Position numbers and translations under genes: made by a program | Part shown: positions 28,088 to 36,203 of the stretch, piece after piece | How the letters are laid out: each line of letters starts with the position of its first letter | Position numbering within the stretch: the first letter of the stretch is position 1 | Notes under the pieces: generated by a model | What the model saw: only the letters and a program-made list of their open reading frames with translations | Databases searched by the model: none | Told to the model about the DNA's origin: nothing | Assembly: GCF_000369405.1 (NCBI RefSeq) | Contig: NZ_KB849994.1 | Coordinates: forward strand, 140,433 to 204,432 | Length of the DNA: 64,000 nucleotides | Source of the DNA: Acinetobacter sp. ANC 3929 | Lineage (GTDB): Bacteria; Pseudomonadota; Gammaproteobacteria; Pseudomonadales; Moraxellaceae | Direction: 5' to 3'

Positions 28088-30319
28088 ATGGCTGGTGGAA
28101 AGTCAAAAATCATTTATACACTGACTGATGAGGCGCCGTTATTAGCGACTTATTCATTGCTACCGATCATTGAGACCTTTACAAAACCTGCTGGCATTGA
28201 GATTGTTAAAAGTGACATCTCAGTTGCAGTGCGTGTACTCGCAGAATTTTCAGATTACCTGAAAGATGAACAAAAGGTAACTAATAACCTTGCCGAGTTA
28301 GGTCGTCTTACTCAAGACCCAGATACCAATATCATTAAACTGCCAAACATCAGTGCGTCTGTTGCTCAGTTAGTTTCATGTATTAAAGAGCTTCAATCGA
28401 AGGGCTATGCACTTCCTGATTACCCAGAAAACCCAACCACTGAAGAAGAAAAAGAGATCAAGGCGCGTTATGGTAAATGCCTTGGTTCAGCAGTAAACCC
28501 AGTATTGCGTGAAGGTAACTCTGATCGTCGCGCACCAGCTGCGGTAAAAAATTATGCTAAAAAACACCCGCATTCAATGAGCGAGTGGAAGCAGTGGTCA
28601 CAGACTCACGTTTCTCACATGGATGAAGGTGACTTCTACCATGGCGAAAAATCAATGACTTTAGACCGTGCACGTAATGTGAAAATGGAACTCATCACCA
28701 AGTCTGGTGAAACCATCGTACTTAAGCCAAAAGTTGCGCTTCAAGATGGTGAAATCATTGACTCAATGTTTATGAGCAAAAAAGCACTATGTGACTTCTA
28801 CGAGAAAGAACTCGAAGACTGTCGTGAAGCAGGCATTTTGTTCTCATTGCACGTGAAAGCAACCATGATGAAAGTATCACACCCGATCGTATTCGGTCAC
28901 TGTGTGAAAATTTACTACAAAGACGCTTTTGAAAAGCACGGTAAATTGTTTGACGAATTAGGCATCAACGTCAATAACGGTATGGCGGGTCTTTACGAGA
29001 AGATCGCAACCTTACCAACTTCACTTCGTGAAGAAATCATCGAAGATTTACATGCTTGCCAGGAACACCGTCCTGCACTTGCAATGGTGGATTCTGCTAA
29101 AGGCATCACTAACTTCCATTCACCAAATGACGTGATTGTAGATGCTTCTATGCCTGCAATGATCCGTGGTGGCGGTAAAATGTGGGGTGCTGACGGCAAA
29201 CCTTACGATTGTAAAGCAGTCATGCCTGAATCTACATTCGCACGTATTTACCAAGAAATGATCAATTTCTGTAAGTGGAATGGTAACTTCGACCCACGTA
29301 CTATGGGTACTGTGCCAAACGTTGGTTTAATGGCGCAAAAAGCGGAAGAATACGGTTCACACGACAAAACTTTTGAAATTTCTGAAGCAGGTGTTGCCAA
29401 CATTACTGATCTCGACACAGGTGAAGTGTTGATGTCACAAAATGTAGAAGAAGGTGATATCTGGCGTATGTGTCAGGTGAAAGACGCACCAATCCGTGAT
29501 TGGGTAAAACTTGCAGTAACACGTGCACGTAACTCAGGTATGCCTGCAATCTTCTGGCTTGACCCGTACCGCCCACACGAAAATGAATTAATCAAAAAAG
29601 TTGAAAAATATCTTGAAGATCACGATACAGTTGGTCTTGATATCCAAATCATGTCACAAGTGCGTGCAATGCGTTATACGCTTGAGCGTGTAGCGCGTGG
29701 TCTTGATACGATTTCTGTAACAGGTAACATCTTACGTGACTATTTAACAGACCTGTTCCCAATTATGGAATTGGGTACTTCTGCGAAAATGTTGTCGATC
29801 GTGCCGTTAATGGCAGGTGGCGGCATGTACGAAACAGGTGCGGGTGGTTCAGCACCGAAACATGTACAGCAATTAGTTGAAGAAAATCACTTGCGTTGGG
29901 ATTCACTCGGTGAGTTCCTTGCGTTAGCTGTATCTTTAGAAGAGCTTGGTATTAAAGAAAGTAATGACCGTGCGAAATTGCTTGCCAAGACACTTGATCA
30001 AGCGACAGGAAAATTGTTGGATAATGACAAATCTCCATCACGTCGTACAGGGGAGCTTGATAACCGCGGTAGTCACTTCTATTTAGCATTGTACTGGGCT
30101 GAAGCATTGGCTGCTCAAGACGAAGATGCTGAGTTAAAAGCGAAGTTTGCTCCGCTTGCAAAAGCACTCGCTGAAAATGAACAGAAGATCGTTGCTGAGC
30201 TTGCTCAAGTTCAAGGTCAAGCTGCGGACATTGGCGGTTACTATGCAATCGATCCAGCGAAAGTAAATGCGGTCATGCGTCCAAGTGAAACGTTTAATAC
30301 AACACTTGCGTCACTTTAA
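28088..30319 (+). CDS. icd2: NADP-dependent isocitrate dehydrogenase, monomeric type (IDH-II)
   Basis: TCA-cycle enzyme converting isocitrate to 2-oxoglutarate, CO2 and NADPH. The ATG at 28088 has AAGGGG in front and begins [20 protein letters not shown], the canonical start of monomeric IDH; the frame upstream to 28010 is not used. The 743-residue length and blocks such as [39 protein letters not shown] and [23 protein letters not shown] identify the monomeric family, unrelated in sequence to the 417-residue dimeric enzyme encoded 1.8 kb downstream. Known Acinetobacter strains carry both isozymes with different regulation. It is followed by a terminator. Confidence 0.97.
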   Translation: MAGGKSKIIYTLTDEAPLLATYSLLPIIETFTKPAGIEIVKSDISVAVRVLAEFSDYLKDEQKVTNNLAELGRLTQDPDTNIIKLPNISASVAQLVSCIKELQSKGYALPDYPENPTTEEEKEIKARYGKCLGSAVNPVLREGNSDRRAPAAVKNYAKKHPHSMSEWKQWSQTHVSHMDEGDFYHGEKSMTLDRARNVKMELITKSGETIVLKPKVALQDGEIIDSMFMSKKALCDFYEKELEDCREAGILFSLHVKATMMKVSHPIVFGHCVKIYYKDAFEKHGKLFDELGINVNNGMAGLYEKIATLPTSLREEIIEDLHACQEHRPALAMVDSAKGITNFHSPNDVIVDASMPAMIRGGGKMWGADGKPYDCKAVMPESTFARIYQEMINFCKWNGNFDPRTMGTVPNVGLMAQKAEEYGSHDKTFEISEAGVANITDLDTGEVLMSQNVEEGDIWRMCQVKDAPIRDWVKLAVTRARNSGMPAIFWLDPYRPHENELIKKVEKYLEDHDTVGLDIQIMSQVRAMRYTLERVARGLDTISVTGNILRDYLTDLFPIMELGTSAKMLSIVPLMAGGGMYETGAGGSAPKHVQQLVEENHLRWDSLGEFLALAVSLEELGIKESNDRAKLLAKTLDQATGKLLDNDKSPSRRTGELDNRGSHFYLALYWAEALAAQDEDAELKAKFAPLAKALAENEQKIVAELAQVQGQAADIGGYYAIDPAKVNAVMRPSETFNTTLASL

Positions 30320-30361
30320 GTTTTATGTTTAAAACATGACTGATGATTAAATTGGTCATGT

Positions 30362-30394
30362 AAAAAAGCCGATGTGAAAACATCGGCTTTTTTT
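30362..30394. terminator. Terminator after icd2
   Basis: AAAAAAGCCGATG pairs with CATCGGCTTTTTTT around TGAAAA. The flanking A and T runs suit both directions; it also lies just beyond the end of the decayed minus-strand gene. Confidence 0.88.
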
Positions 30395-30395
30395 A

Positions 30396-31014
30396 TTATA
30401 AAAATATGTATTTTCTACAAACATTCATTACAACAGAGTTCGCATATTTAAACTCCGCATGAAAATCATGTCGACCATCTCTAAACTCTAGAAATTCTAC
30501 GGCTGACCAAGGGTAGAACATTTCTAGATAGTTTAAATATTCTTGTATAAGTTCCCAATTTTTTTCATCAATTTGCCCTTCAAGTAAAATTTGTAGTTGC
30601 TGTGCTTTTGAGCATAACGGAACTACTATTTCAATCAGTTTTGTATAGGCCACTTTATATTCTGACTCTCTTGTTTCTATTGAAAATGTATAAGTTAGAA
30701 CATAGCTTTTAGATGTAAATTGCCCATGTAAATCCCATATATCATTGATTTATTAATTTTGAAATTAAAGATAAGTTGTGTTGTGTTTTCCAGTTAAGAA
30801 TTAAAACTGCAGCTGTTATTGCTGCAAAGACTGTGGCTGCGCTACCTAATAATGAGGTAATAGGAGCGATGTTATTTTGATTTTCTATTTTTATTAATAA
30901 GTTTCCAAACCATAGGTATAGTAGATTTATTAATAAAAAAATTGAAATAAGTAGAAATGGTAAGTAATTAGAAATAAGTAGTCTAAGTATTTGATATCGT
31001 ATTTTTCTAAGCAT
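30396..31014 (-). pseudogene. Two-helix membrane protein of unknown function, frameshifted
   Basis: Two adjacent minus-strand frames look like halves of one gene. The first (31014 to 30742) encodes 90 residues: a basic N-terminus, two membrane helices and the tail NWKTQHNLSLISKLINQ, then TGA. Shifting by one base at the TGA gives DIWDLHGQFTSKSY and runs open to 30396, joining the 85-residue frame that otherwise has only a GTG start without a ribosome site. The total of 619 bases is one more than a multiple of three, consistent with a single inserted base near 30744. The joined product of about 205 residues (two helices plus a soluble helical C-terminus) has no family I recognise. The alternative is two overlapping genes (ATGA), but the ATG frame closes after 16 codons. 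Confidence 0.6.
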
Positions 31015-31024
31015 TTTATAACCT

Positions 31025-31066
31025 TAATAATATTAAAGCCCACTTTCGTGGGCTTTAATATTATTA
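31025..31066 (-). terminator. Long hairpin terminator after rluE
   Basis: Nineteen-base-pair perfect stem around TTTC, with core AAAGCCCAC / GTGGGCTTT extended by AT pairs. It begins four bases after the rluE stop codon. Confidence 0.8.
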
Positions 31067-31070
31067 AATC

Positions 31071-31889
31071 TTAACGACCATTACGACCACGTCCGCGTGG
31101 TGCTTTGGTATTTGGACGCGTTGTTCCATTGGTCTTACGACGCGGTTTATCTGCATCATCAGTTTGCCAGATACGGGTTGTACCACCACCAGCTTTTTTC
31201 TTGCCTTTAAATGGTTTTTCACCTCGTTCTTCACGTGCTTTATCTTTGGCACGAGAGAAATGCGGTTTATTATTCGATTTTTTCGCGAAAGAGCGACCTT
31301 CATAAGGCTTATCGGCAGGAACATCTTTAAAATCAGGATAAAGTAAAGGTTCGATTTCGAGTTGTTCACCTGGTTGTAAGCCCAGTTTGACCAGATCAAT
31401 GCTACCAATTTGAGTACGAATCAGACGTAAAGTCGGGAATCCCACAGCAGCAGTCATACGACGCACTTGGCGGTTACGACCTTCGCAGATTTGTAGTTCA
31501 ATCCACGTCGTTGGAATATTGGCACGATAACGTACAGGTGGGTTACGTTCCCATAGCCATTCAGGTTGATCGACTTTACGTGCTTTGGCAGGTAAGGTCA
31601 TACCATCTGCAAGTTCAACACCCTTTTGCAGTTTTTCGATTGCTTCTTCTGTGACATCACCATCAACTTGAGCAAGATACGTTTTATATTTCTTATTATC
31701 AGGATGGGTGATGAACTGGTTTAAACCACCATGATCAGTAAGAAACATTAAACCTTCAGAGTCTAAATCTAAACGTCCTGCGATACGAAGTTCAGGATCT
31801 TTAATAAAACTTGAAACTGTTAAATGTTTTTCATCTTCGCGAAACTGTGACAAAACGTCAAAAGGTTTGTTAAATACGACTACTTTCAT
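31071..31889 (-). CDS. rluE: 23S rRNA pseudouridine synthase RluE-like with basic tail
   Basis: Member of the RsuA/RluB/E/F family; RluE makes pseudouridine 2457 of 23S rRNA. There is no S4 domain at the N-terminus (it starts directly with VVVFNKPFDVLSQF), as in RluE. The catalytic Asp lies in AGRLDLDSEGLMFLT, and the later motif GRNRQVRRMTAAVGFPTLRL is present. After the catalytic core (about residue 185) there is an 85-residue, low-complexity tail rich in Lys, Arg and Gly, ending RGRGRNGR, which is longer than the E. coli enzyme and probably aids RNA binding. It is a single gene between the two icd genes. Confidence 0.9.
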   Translation of the reverse strand: MKVVVFNKPFDVLSQFREDEKHLTVSSFIKDPELRIAGRLDLDSEGLMFLTDHGGLNQFITHPDNKKYKTYLAQVDGDVTEEAIEKLQKGVELADGMTLPAKARKVDQPEWLWERNPPVRYRANIPTTWIELQICEGRNRQVRRMTAAVGFPTLRLIRTQIGSIDLVKLGLQPGEQLEIEPLLYPDFKDVPADKPYEGRSFAKKSNNKPHFSRAKDKAREERGEKPFKGKKKAGGGTTRIWQTDDADKPRRKTNGTTRPNTKAPRGRGRNGR

Positions 31890-32082
31890 ATGGATATACT
31901 ACTTTGGCTATGGGCGGCATCATAACAATAAAGGTTTCTATTTAATGGAGAAATGTTGTTATTTCCCGTATAAATCTCAAAAAAACCTGTTTTGAACTAA
32001 ACTGTTTCATGCAATAAAAAACGAAAGTATGCCATAGAAGGCATAGAGATAATCGCTAAATACATGAGGGAGAACCTACAAA

Positions 32083-33336
32083 ATGGGTTATCAGAAGATT
32101 GTGGTTCCTGCTGATGGAGACAAAATCACAGTAAATGCAGACCTGTCATTGAATGTTCCAAATCGTCCAATCATCCCTTTTATTGAAGGTGATGGTATTG
32201 GTGTGGATATTACACCAGCAATGAAGGCAGTAGTAGATGCCGCCGTGCTAAAAGCTTACGGTGGCAAACGTTCGATCGAATGGATGGAAGTCTACTGCGG
32301 CGAAAAAGCAGATAAAATCTATGGCAATTATATGCCAGAAGAAACTTTTGATGCTTTACGTGAGTTTATTATATCAATAAAAGGCCCATTGACTACACCT
32401 GTTGGTGGCGGTATTCGCTCTTTGAATGTTGCATTACGTCAAGAACTCGATCTATATGTCTGTGTACGTCCAGTACGTTGGTTTGAAGGGGTGCCTTCAC
32501 CTGTGCAACATCCAGAACTTACAGATATGGTCATCTTCCGTGAAAACTCAGAAGATATCTATGCTGGGATTGAATGGAAGGCTGATTCTGCAGAAGCAAA
32601 AAAAGTCATTAAATTTTTGCAAGAAGAAATGGGGGTAACCAAAATCCGATTCCCTAAAGATTGTGGGATTGGGATTAAACCTGTTTCTAAAGAGGGGACT
32701 CAACGTCTGGTTCGTAAAGCCATTCAGTTTGCGATTGATAATGATAAACCTTCTGTGACTTTGGTACACAAAGGCAACATCATGAAGTACACCGAAGGTG
32801 CGTTTAAAGAGTGGGGCTATGAACTTGCAATGGAACGTTTTGGAGGGCAGCTATTGGATGGTGGCCCATGGGTAAAAATTAAAAATCCGAAAACGGGTAA
32901 AGACATCATTATAAAAGATGTGATTGCCGATGCATTCTTACAGCAAATTTTAATGCGTCCAGCCGATTATTCTGTGATTGCGACACTGAACTTAAATGGT
33001 GACTATATTTCGGATGCACTTGCAGCAGAAGTGGGCGGCATTGGGATTGCACCGGGTGCCAATATTGGTGGTGCAATTGCAGTTTATGAAGCCACACATG
33101 GCACTGCACCGAAGTATGCGGGACAAGATAAGGTCAACCCAGGTTCAATTATTCTCTCTGCTGAAATGATGCTGCGTGATATGGGGTGGGTTGAAGCAGC
33201 AGACCTAATTATTCAAGGTGTTTCAGGTGCGATTTCAGCCAAGACCGTAACGTACGACTTTGAGCGTTTAATGCCAAATGCAACCTTATTACGTTGTTCT
33301 GAATTTGGACAAGCCATTATTGAACATATGGAATAA
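32083..33336 (+). CDS. icd: NADP-dependent isocitrate dehydrogenase, dimeric type (IDH-I)
   Basis: E. coli-type homodimeric enzyme of 417 residues. The substrate and regulatory loop RSLNVALRQ places Ser113 exactly where E. coli Icd is phosphorylated by AceK. Other family blocks include [44 protein letters not shown] and [12 protein letters not shown]. The start has GAGGGAG upstream. It is in the same direction as icd2 and separated from it by the decayed gene and rluE on the other strand. AceK is not in the window, so phosphorylation here is only possible by analogy. Confidence 0.97.
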   Translation: MGYQKIVVPADGDKITVNADLSLNVPNRPIIPFIEGDGIGVDITPAMKAVVDAAVLKAYGGKRSIEWMEVYCGEKADKIYGNYMPEETFDALREFIISIKGPLTTPVGGGIRSLNVALRQELDLYVCVRPVRWFEGVPSPVQHPELTDMVIFRENSEDIYAGIEWKADSAEAKKVIKFLQEEMGVTKIRFPKDCGIGIKPVSKEGTQRLVRKAIQFAIDNDKPSVTLVHKGNIMKYTEGAFKEWGYELAMERFGGQLLDGGPWVKIKNPKTGKDIIIKDVIADAFLQQILMRPADYSVIATLNLNGDYISDALAAEVGGIGIAPGANIGGAIAVYEATHGTAPKYAGQDKVNPGSIILSAEMMLRDMGWVEAADLIIQGVSGAISAKTVTYDFERLMPNATLLRCSEFGQAIIEHME

Positions 33337-33356
33337 GTAAGCTTTATATCCTTATT

Positions 33357-33384
33357 AAAAGAGTAGCAAAGCTGCTCTTTTTTT
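33357..33384 (+). terminator. Terminator after icd
   Basis: AAAAGAGTAGC pairs with GCTGCTCTTTT (one G-U type pair) around AAA, followed by a T run. Confidence 0.8.
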
Positions 33385-33469
33385 ATTTAAAATTGAGATA
33401 AATAAGTCATCAGAAAAACATGTACAAAATTGAATGCATGACATATTTTGATGTATTCGAAAATAAAAA

Positions 33470-34099
33470 ATGAACATCATGGCAGAAAGAAAATATGCTG
33501 CAACAGCACCGAAAACAACAGAAACGATTACCAGTTTGGATTGGTATGGACAAGTACTTAGCAATCAAAAATATGATCGGACTCTATTTGTTGACTTAGA
33601 TCTTTCCGAAGCCCAAAGCACAGGCGCGGTTTTTAATGAATGTACTTTTCGACGGGCACGTTTTAATGCATCAGTTCATCAGCGGAGTGCATTCTTGAAT
33701 TGTACTTTTTATTTCTGCAATTTCTTCGATAGTAAATTCACTGACTGCAAGTTGGTCGGTAGTATGTTTAGCGATTGTCAGTTTCACCATATGCGGGTTG
33801 AGGACAGTGATTGGGCTTTTGTTGGATTACCGGGTGCTGATTTAGAGAAAGCTTCTTTTTTGAGAACCCGTTTAAGAGAAGCTGATTTGACTGGGGCACG
33901 TTGCCATGGAAGTTCGATTCGAGATAGTGATCTATCTGGTGCATGGCTACACCGTGCAGATTTTACCGAGTGTGATTTAAGAGGCAGTGATTTGAGTGCC
34001 TTAGATCCGAAAGAGACTCAAATTAAAGAGGCGATTATCAATCTTGATCAAACGCTGATGATTGCTGAAAACCTTGGCTTCGATGTCAGAATTGATTGA
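33470..34099 (+). CDS. Pentapeptide-repeat protein (Qnr/McbG-like layout)
   Basis: Protein of 209 residues from ATG 33470 (206 from ATG 33479; neither has a clear ribosome site). From about residue 45 the sequence shows the A(D/N)Lxx / xCxFx pentapeptide pattern: NECTFRRARF, NCTFYFCNF, DCKLVGSMFSDCQF, then ADLEKASF, ADLTGARCHGSS and DLSGAWLHRADFTECDLRGSDLS. The end DLSALDPKETQIKEAIINL resembles the closing segment of Qnr proteins (…LDPRRVNLEGVKI). Right-handed quadrilateral beta-helix proteins of this kind can mimic DNA and protect gyrase, but many pentapeptide proteins have other or unknown roles, so no drug phenotype can be assigned. Confidence 0.75.
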   Translation: MNIMAERKYAATAPKTTETITSLDWYGQVLSNQKYDRTLFVDLDLSEAQSTGAVFNECTFRRARFNASVHQRSAFLNCTFYFCNFFDSKFTDCKLVGSMFSDCQFHHMRVEDSDWAFVGLPGADLEKASFLRTRLREADLTGARCHGSSIRDSDLSGAWLHRADFTECDLRGSDLSALDPKETQIKEAIINLDQTLMIAENLGFDVRID

Positions 34100-34120
34100 G
34101 TCTGTCAAAAGAAGTTGATC

Positions 34121-34150
34121 AAAATGAGTGGTTTTAGGCCACTCATTTTT
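34121..34150. terminator. Terminator after pentapeptide-repeat gene
   Basis: AAAATGAGTGG pairs with CCACTCATTTT around TTTTAGG. Confidence 0.8.
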
Positions 34151-34177
34151 ATGGGAGATGAAATAGAACTGATATGA

Positions 34178-34342
34178 TTAAGAAAGATAGAGTCGAATAA
34201 AAGGGATGAATTGTTCACCAATGATGATACTTAATAGACTCAATAAAGCCACAAGAGGTGGTGCAGGTGCTTTGACATCTAATAGCTAACACAACACACC
34301 AACCAATATACCAACTGCAAGTGATAATAAATAAATCTTCAT
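34178..34342 (-). pseudogene. XapX domain membrane peptide with in-frame TAG
   Basis: A 55-codon frame too short for ordinary ORF calling. It reads MKIYLLSLAVGILVGVLC, then TAG at 34288-34286, then LLDVKAPAPPLVALLSLLS and GEQFIPF, ending in TAA. This is the XapX (DUF1427) pattern of two short hydrophobic segments around a KAPAPP-type loop followed by GEQ. The stop replaces a residue in the first helix, usually aromatic or hydrophobic in relatives, and one substitution (for example TAT or TAC to TAG) would explain it. It is downstream of the DJ-1/PfpI gene with a 13-base gap, so it was probably co-transcribed. XapX function is unknown. Confidence 0.75.
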
Positions 34343-34355
34343 TTTCAGATGTTGA

Positions 34356-34997
34356 TCAGCCTGCTTTTACTTTACAGAAAGGATCAATGTTTGGATTACC
34401 ATTCCAGATATATTCTGCTTCTTCTGCACAAAGTTGGGCAACTTCCTCACCTTGTGTGTCATGAATAAAGGCGAGAGTCATATCCATACCAGCACTCACA
34501 CCCGATGAGGTATAGAATTTTCCATCAATGACCCAACGGGCTTGTGCTTGCCATAACACTTGGTCATTGAGTTGTTGTACGAACTCAAACGCCATTTTAT
34601 TTGATGTTGCTTTAACGCCATTTAAAAGACCCGTTGCCGCAAGTAATGAACTTCCTGTACAAATCGTAAGTACGTGTGCACTATGAGTTGCTAAAGTTTT
34701 GAGCTGATCGAGAAATTCCTGATTGTTAATCAGTTCAAACGTCACGATCCCACCTGGAATGAGTAAAATACTTTCTGCTGTTGTTTCCATTTCATGAAAT
34801 GATTTTGTCTGGATACAGACACCATGCTTATTTGAAACCAGTCCACCATTCAGGCTATAAAACTGCACTTGATACTGTTGTTGCAGTAAGCCAAATAATT
34901 CGACTGGACCCATAATGTCAAGGGTTTCAAAGTCTTCAAATACGATGGCATTAACAGGAATACGCATTGCTTTTCTCGCTTGTTTAATCTGCGTCAT
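34356..34997 (-). CDS. DJ-1/PfpI family protein
   Basis: Class I glutamine-amidotransferase-like fold of 213 residues. The nucleophile elbow is TICTGSSLLAATGLL with the family cysteine; an acidic residue near FEDFETLDIMGP and the SSGVSAGMDMTLAFI block fit the isonitrile-hydratase/GATase1 subgroup. No AraC-type DNA-binding domain follows, so it is not a GlxA-type regulator. Proposed activities for relatives include isonitrile hydration, deglycase and chaperone roles; none can be chosen here. It lies directly upstream of the broken XapX gene. Confidence 0.85.
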   Translation of the reverse strand: MTQIKQARKAMRIPVNAIVFEDFETLDIMGPVELFGLLQQQYQVQFYSLNGGLVSNKHGVCIQTKSFHEMETTAESILLIPGGIVTFELINNQEFLDQLKTLATHSAHVLTICTGSSLLAATGLLNGVKATSNKMAFEFVQQLNDQVLWQAQARWVIDGKFYTSSGVSAGMDMTLAFIHDTQGEEVAQLCAEEAEYIWNGNPNIDPFCKVKAG

Positions 34998-35240
34998 ACC
35001 ATAAAGAGCTTGCGGTTTTTGTGTGTGAATATTCTGTATGGCTTATTTTTAGTTATGCTAAATCATTGGACTTTTGGCCTGATCTGTTAGCAAGCGGAAG
35101 ATGAATTTTGTTTTATTTTTAAGCAGTTAATGCCGCTAAATCTAAAAAGATGTGGTGTATCGTAAATTTAGAAAAATCTGTATCTATCATTTATAGACCA
35201 ATTGTTCAAAATAACTGAAAAATAGCGAGAGGACTGTGTC

Positions 35241-36059
35241 ATGAAAATGTATCAAGTGGATGCCTTTACCCAAGAATTATTTAAAGGCAATCCAGCGGCT
35301 GTGATCGTAGGTGATGAATGGTTAGATGAACGGTTGATGCAAAATATTGCCATGGAAAATAATCTTTCAGAAACAGCCTTTGTCAAAACACTTGATGAGC
35401 GTAATTTTGAGATCCGCTGGTTTTCACCAATAGATGAAGTTGCTTTCTGTGGACATGCGACTTTAGCCAGTGCTTTTGTATTATTTAAAGATTTTACTAC
35501 GGCAAGAACCATTCAATTTCATGTGCGTGATCTTGGTATTTTTATCGTCAGCCAAGATACTGATGGCAAAATTAAAATGAATTTCCCGATTCGTAAAGCA
35601 GAGTGGGTGTCTGAATATCCTCAAGTACTTCGAGAAGGTTTAACCAAACCATTTAAAGCGGTCTATCGTAATGCTCAGGCATATATCGTGGAGTATGAGA
35701 GCGTACAGGATGTATTAGATGAGCAGCCTGATCTTGAAAAGTTAAAGCAACTTGGGCAAGTGCGTACTGCAATTACAGCATCTCAGCCAGACGTGGCGAT
35801 TACAGCGAGAGGTGAGGGACAATTTGATTGTGTATCACGTTATTTTGCACCTGCAATTGGAATTCCAGAAGATCCAGTGACGGGCTCAATTCATACAGCG
35901 ATTGTGCCACTTTGGGCTGAAAAATTGAATCAAACTAAGCTGGTTGCGTTTCAGGCATCTGCACGCGGTGGGATTTTAGAATGTATCATTGCATCTGAAG
36001 ATCGTATTGAAATTTCAGGCTATGCAAAATTGTATATGCAAGCCGAACTGACAATCTGA
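35241..36059 (+). CDS. PhzF family epimerase/isomerase-like protein
   Basis: Diaminopimelate-epimerase fold of 272 residues. The first domain carries the catalytic glutamate Glu44 in MENNLSETAFV. The conserved FSPIDEVAFCGHATLASAFV and the second-domain signature PEDPVTGS are present. PhzF of phenazine producers isomerises DHHA, but no other phenazine genes occur here, so this is one of the many PhzF-like proteins of unknown substrate. A clear GAGAGGA ribosome site precedes the start and a terminator follows. Confidence 0.9.
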   Translation: MKMYQVDAFTQELFKGNPAAVIVGDEWLDERLMQNIAMENNLSETAFVKTLDERNFEIRWFSPIDEVAFCGHATLASAFVLFKDFTTARTIQFHVRDLGIFIVSQDTDGKIKMNFPIRKAEWVSEYPQVLREGLTKPFKAVYRNAQAYIVEYESVQDVLDEQPDLEKLKQLGQVRTAITASQPDVAITARGEGQFDCVSRYFAPAIGIPEDPVTGSIHTAIVPLWAEKLNQTKLVAFQASARGGILECIIASEDRIEISGYAKLYMQAELTI

Positions 36060-36090
36060 TTTTTAGCTTAAACTGTGCAAAAAGAAAGAT

Positions 36091-36118
36091 AAAAGCTGTT
36101 TAAATAAACAGCTTTTTT
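36091..36118 (+). terminator. Terminator after PhzF-like gene
   Basis: AAAAGCTGTTTA pairs with TAAACAGCTTTT around a tiny AT loop, with a T run. Confidence 0.8.
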
Positions 36119-36203
36119 CAAAACATAACTATTAAAAATGCGAATCGTTCTCTACTATAGCTTGACGTTTTTATTTAAATCATCAAAAACACTTGGATAA
36201 ATT

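Noticed and set aside
35241..36059. Phenazine biosynthesis locus
   Set aside because: Only a PhzF-like protein is present. None of the other phz genes are nearby, and PhzF-fold proteins are common outside phenazine producers.
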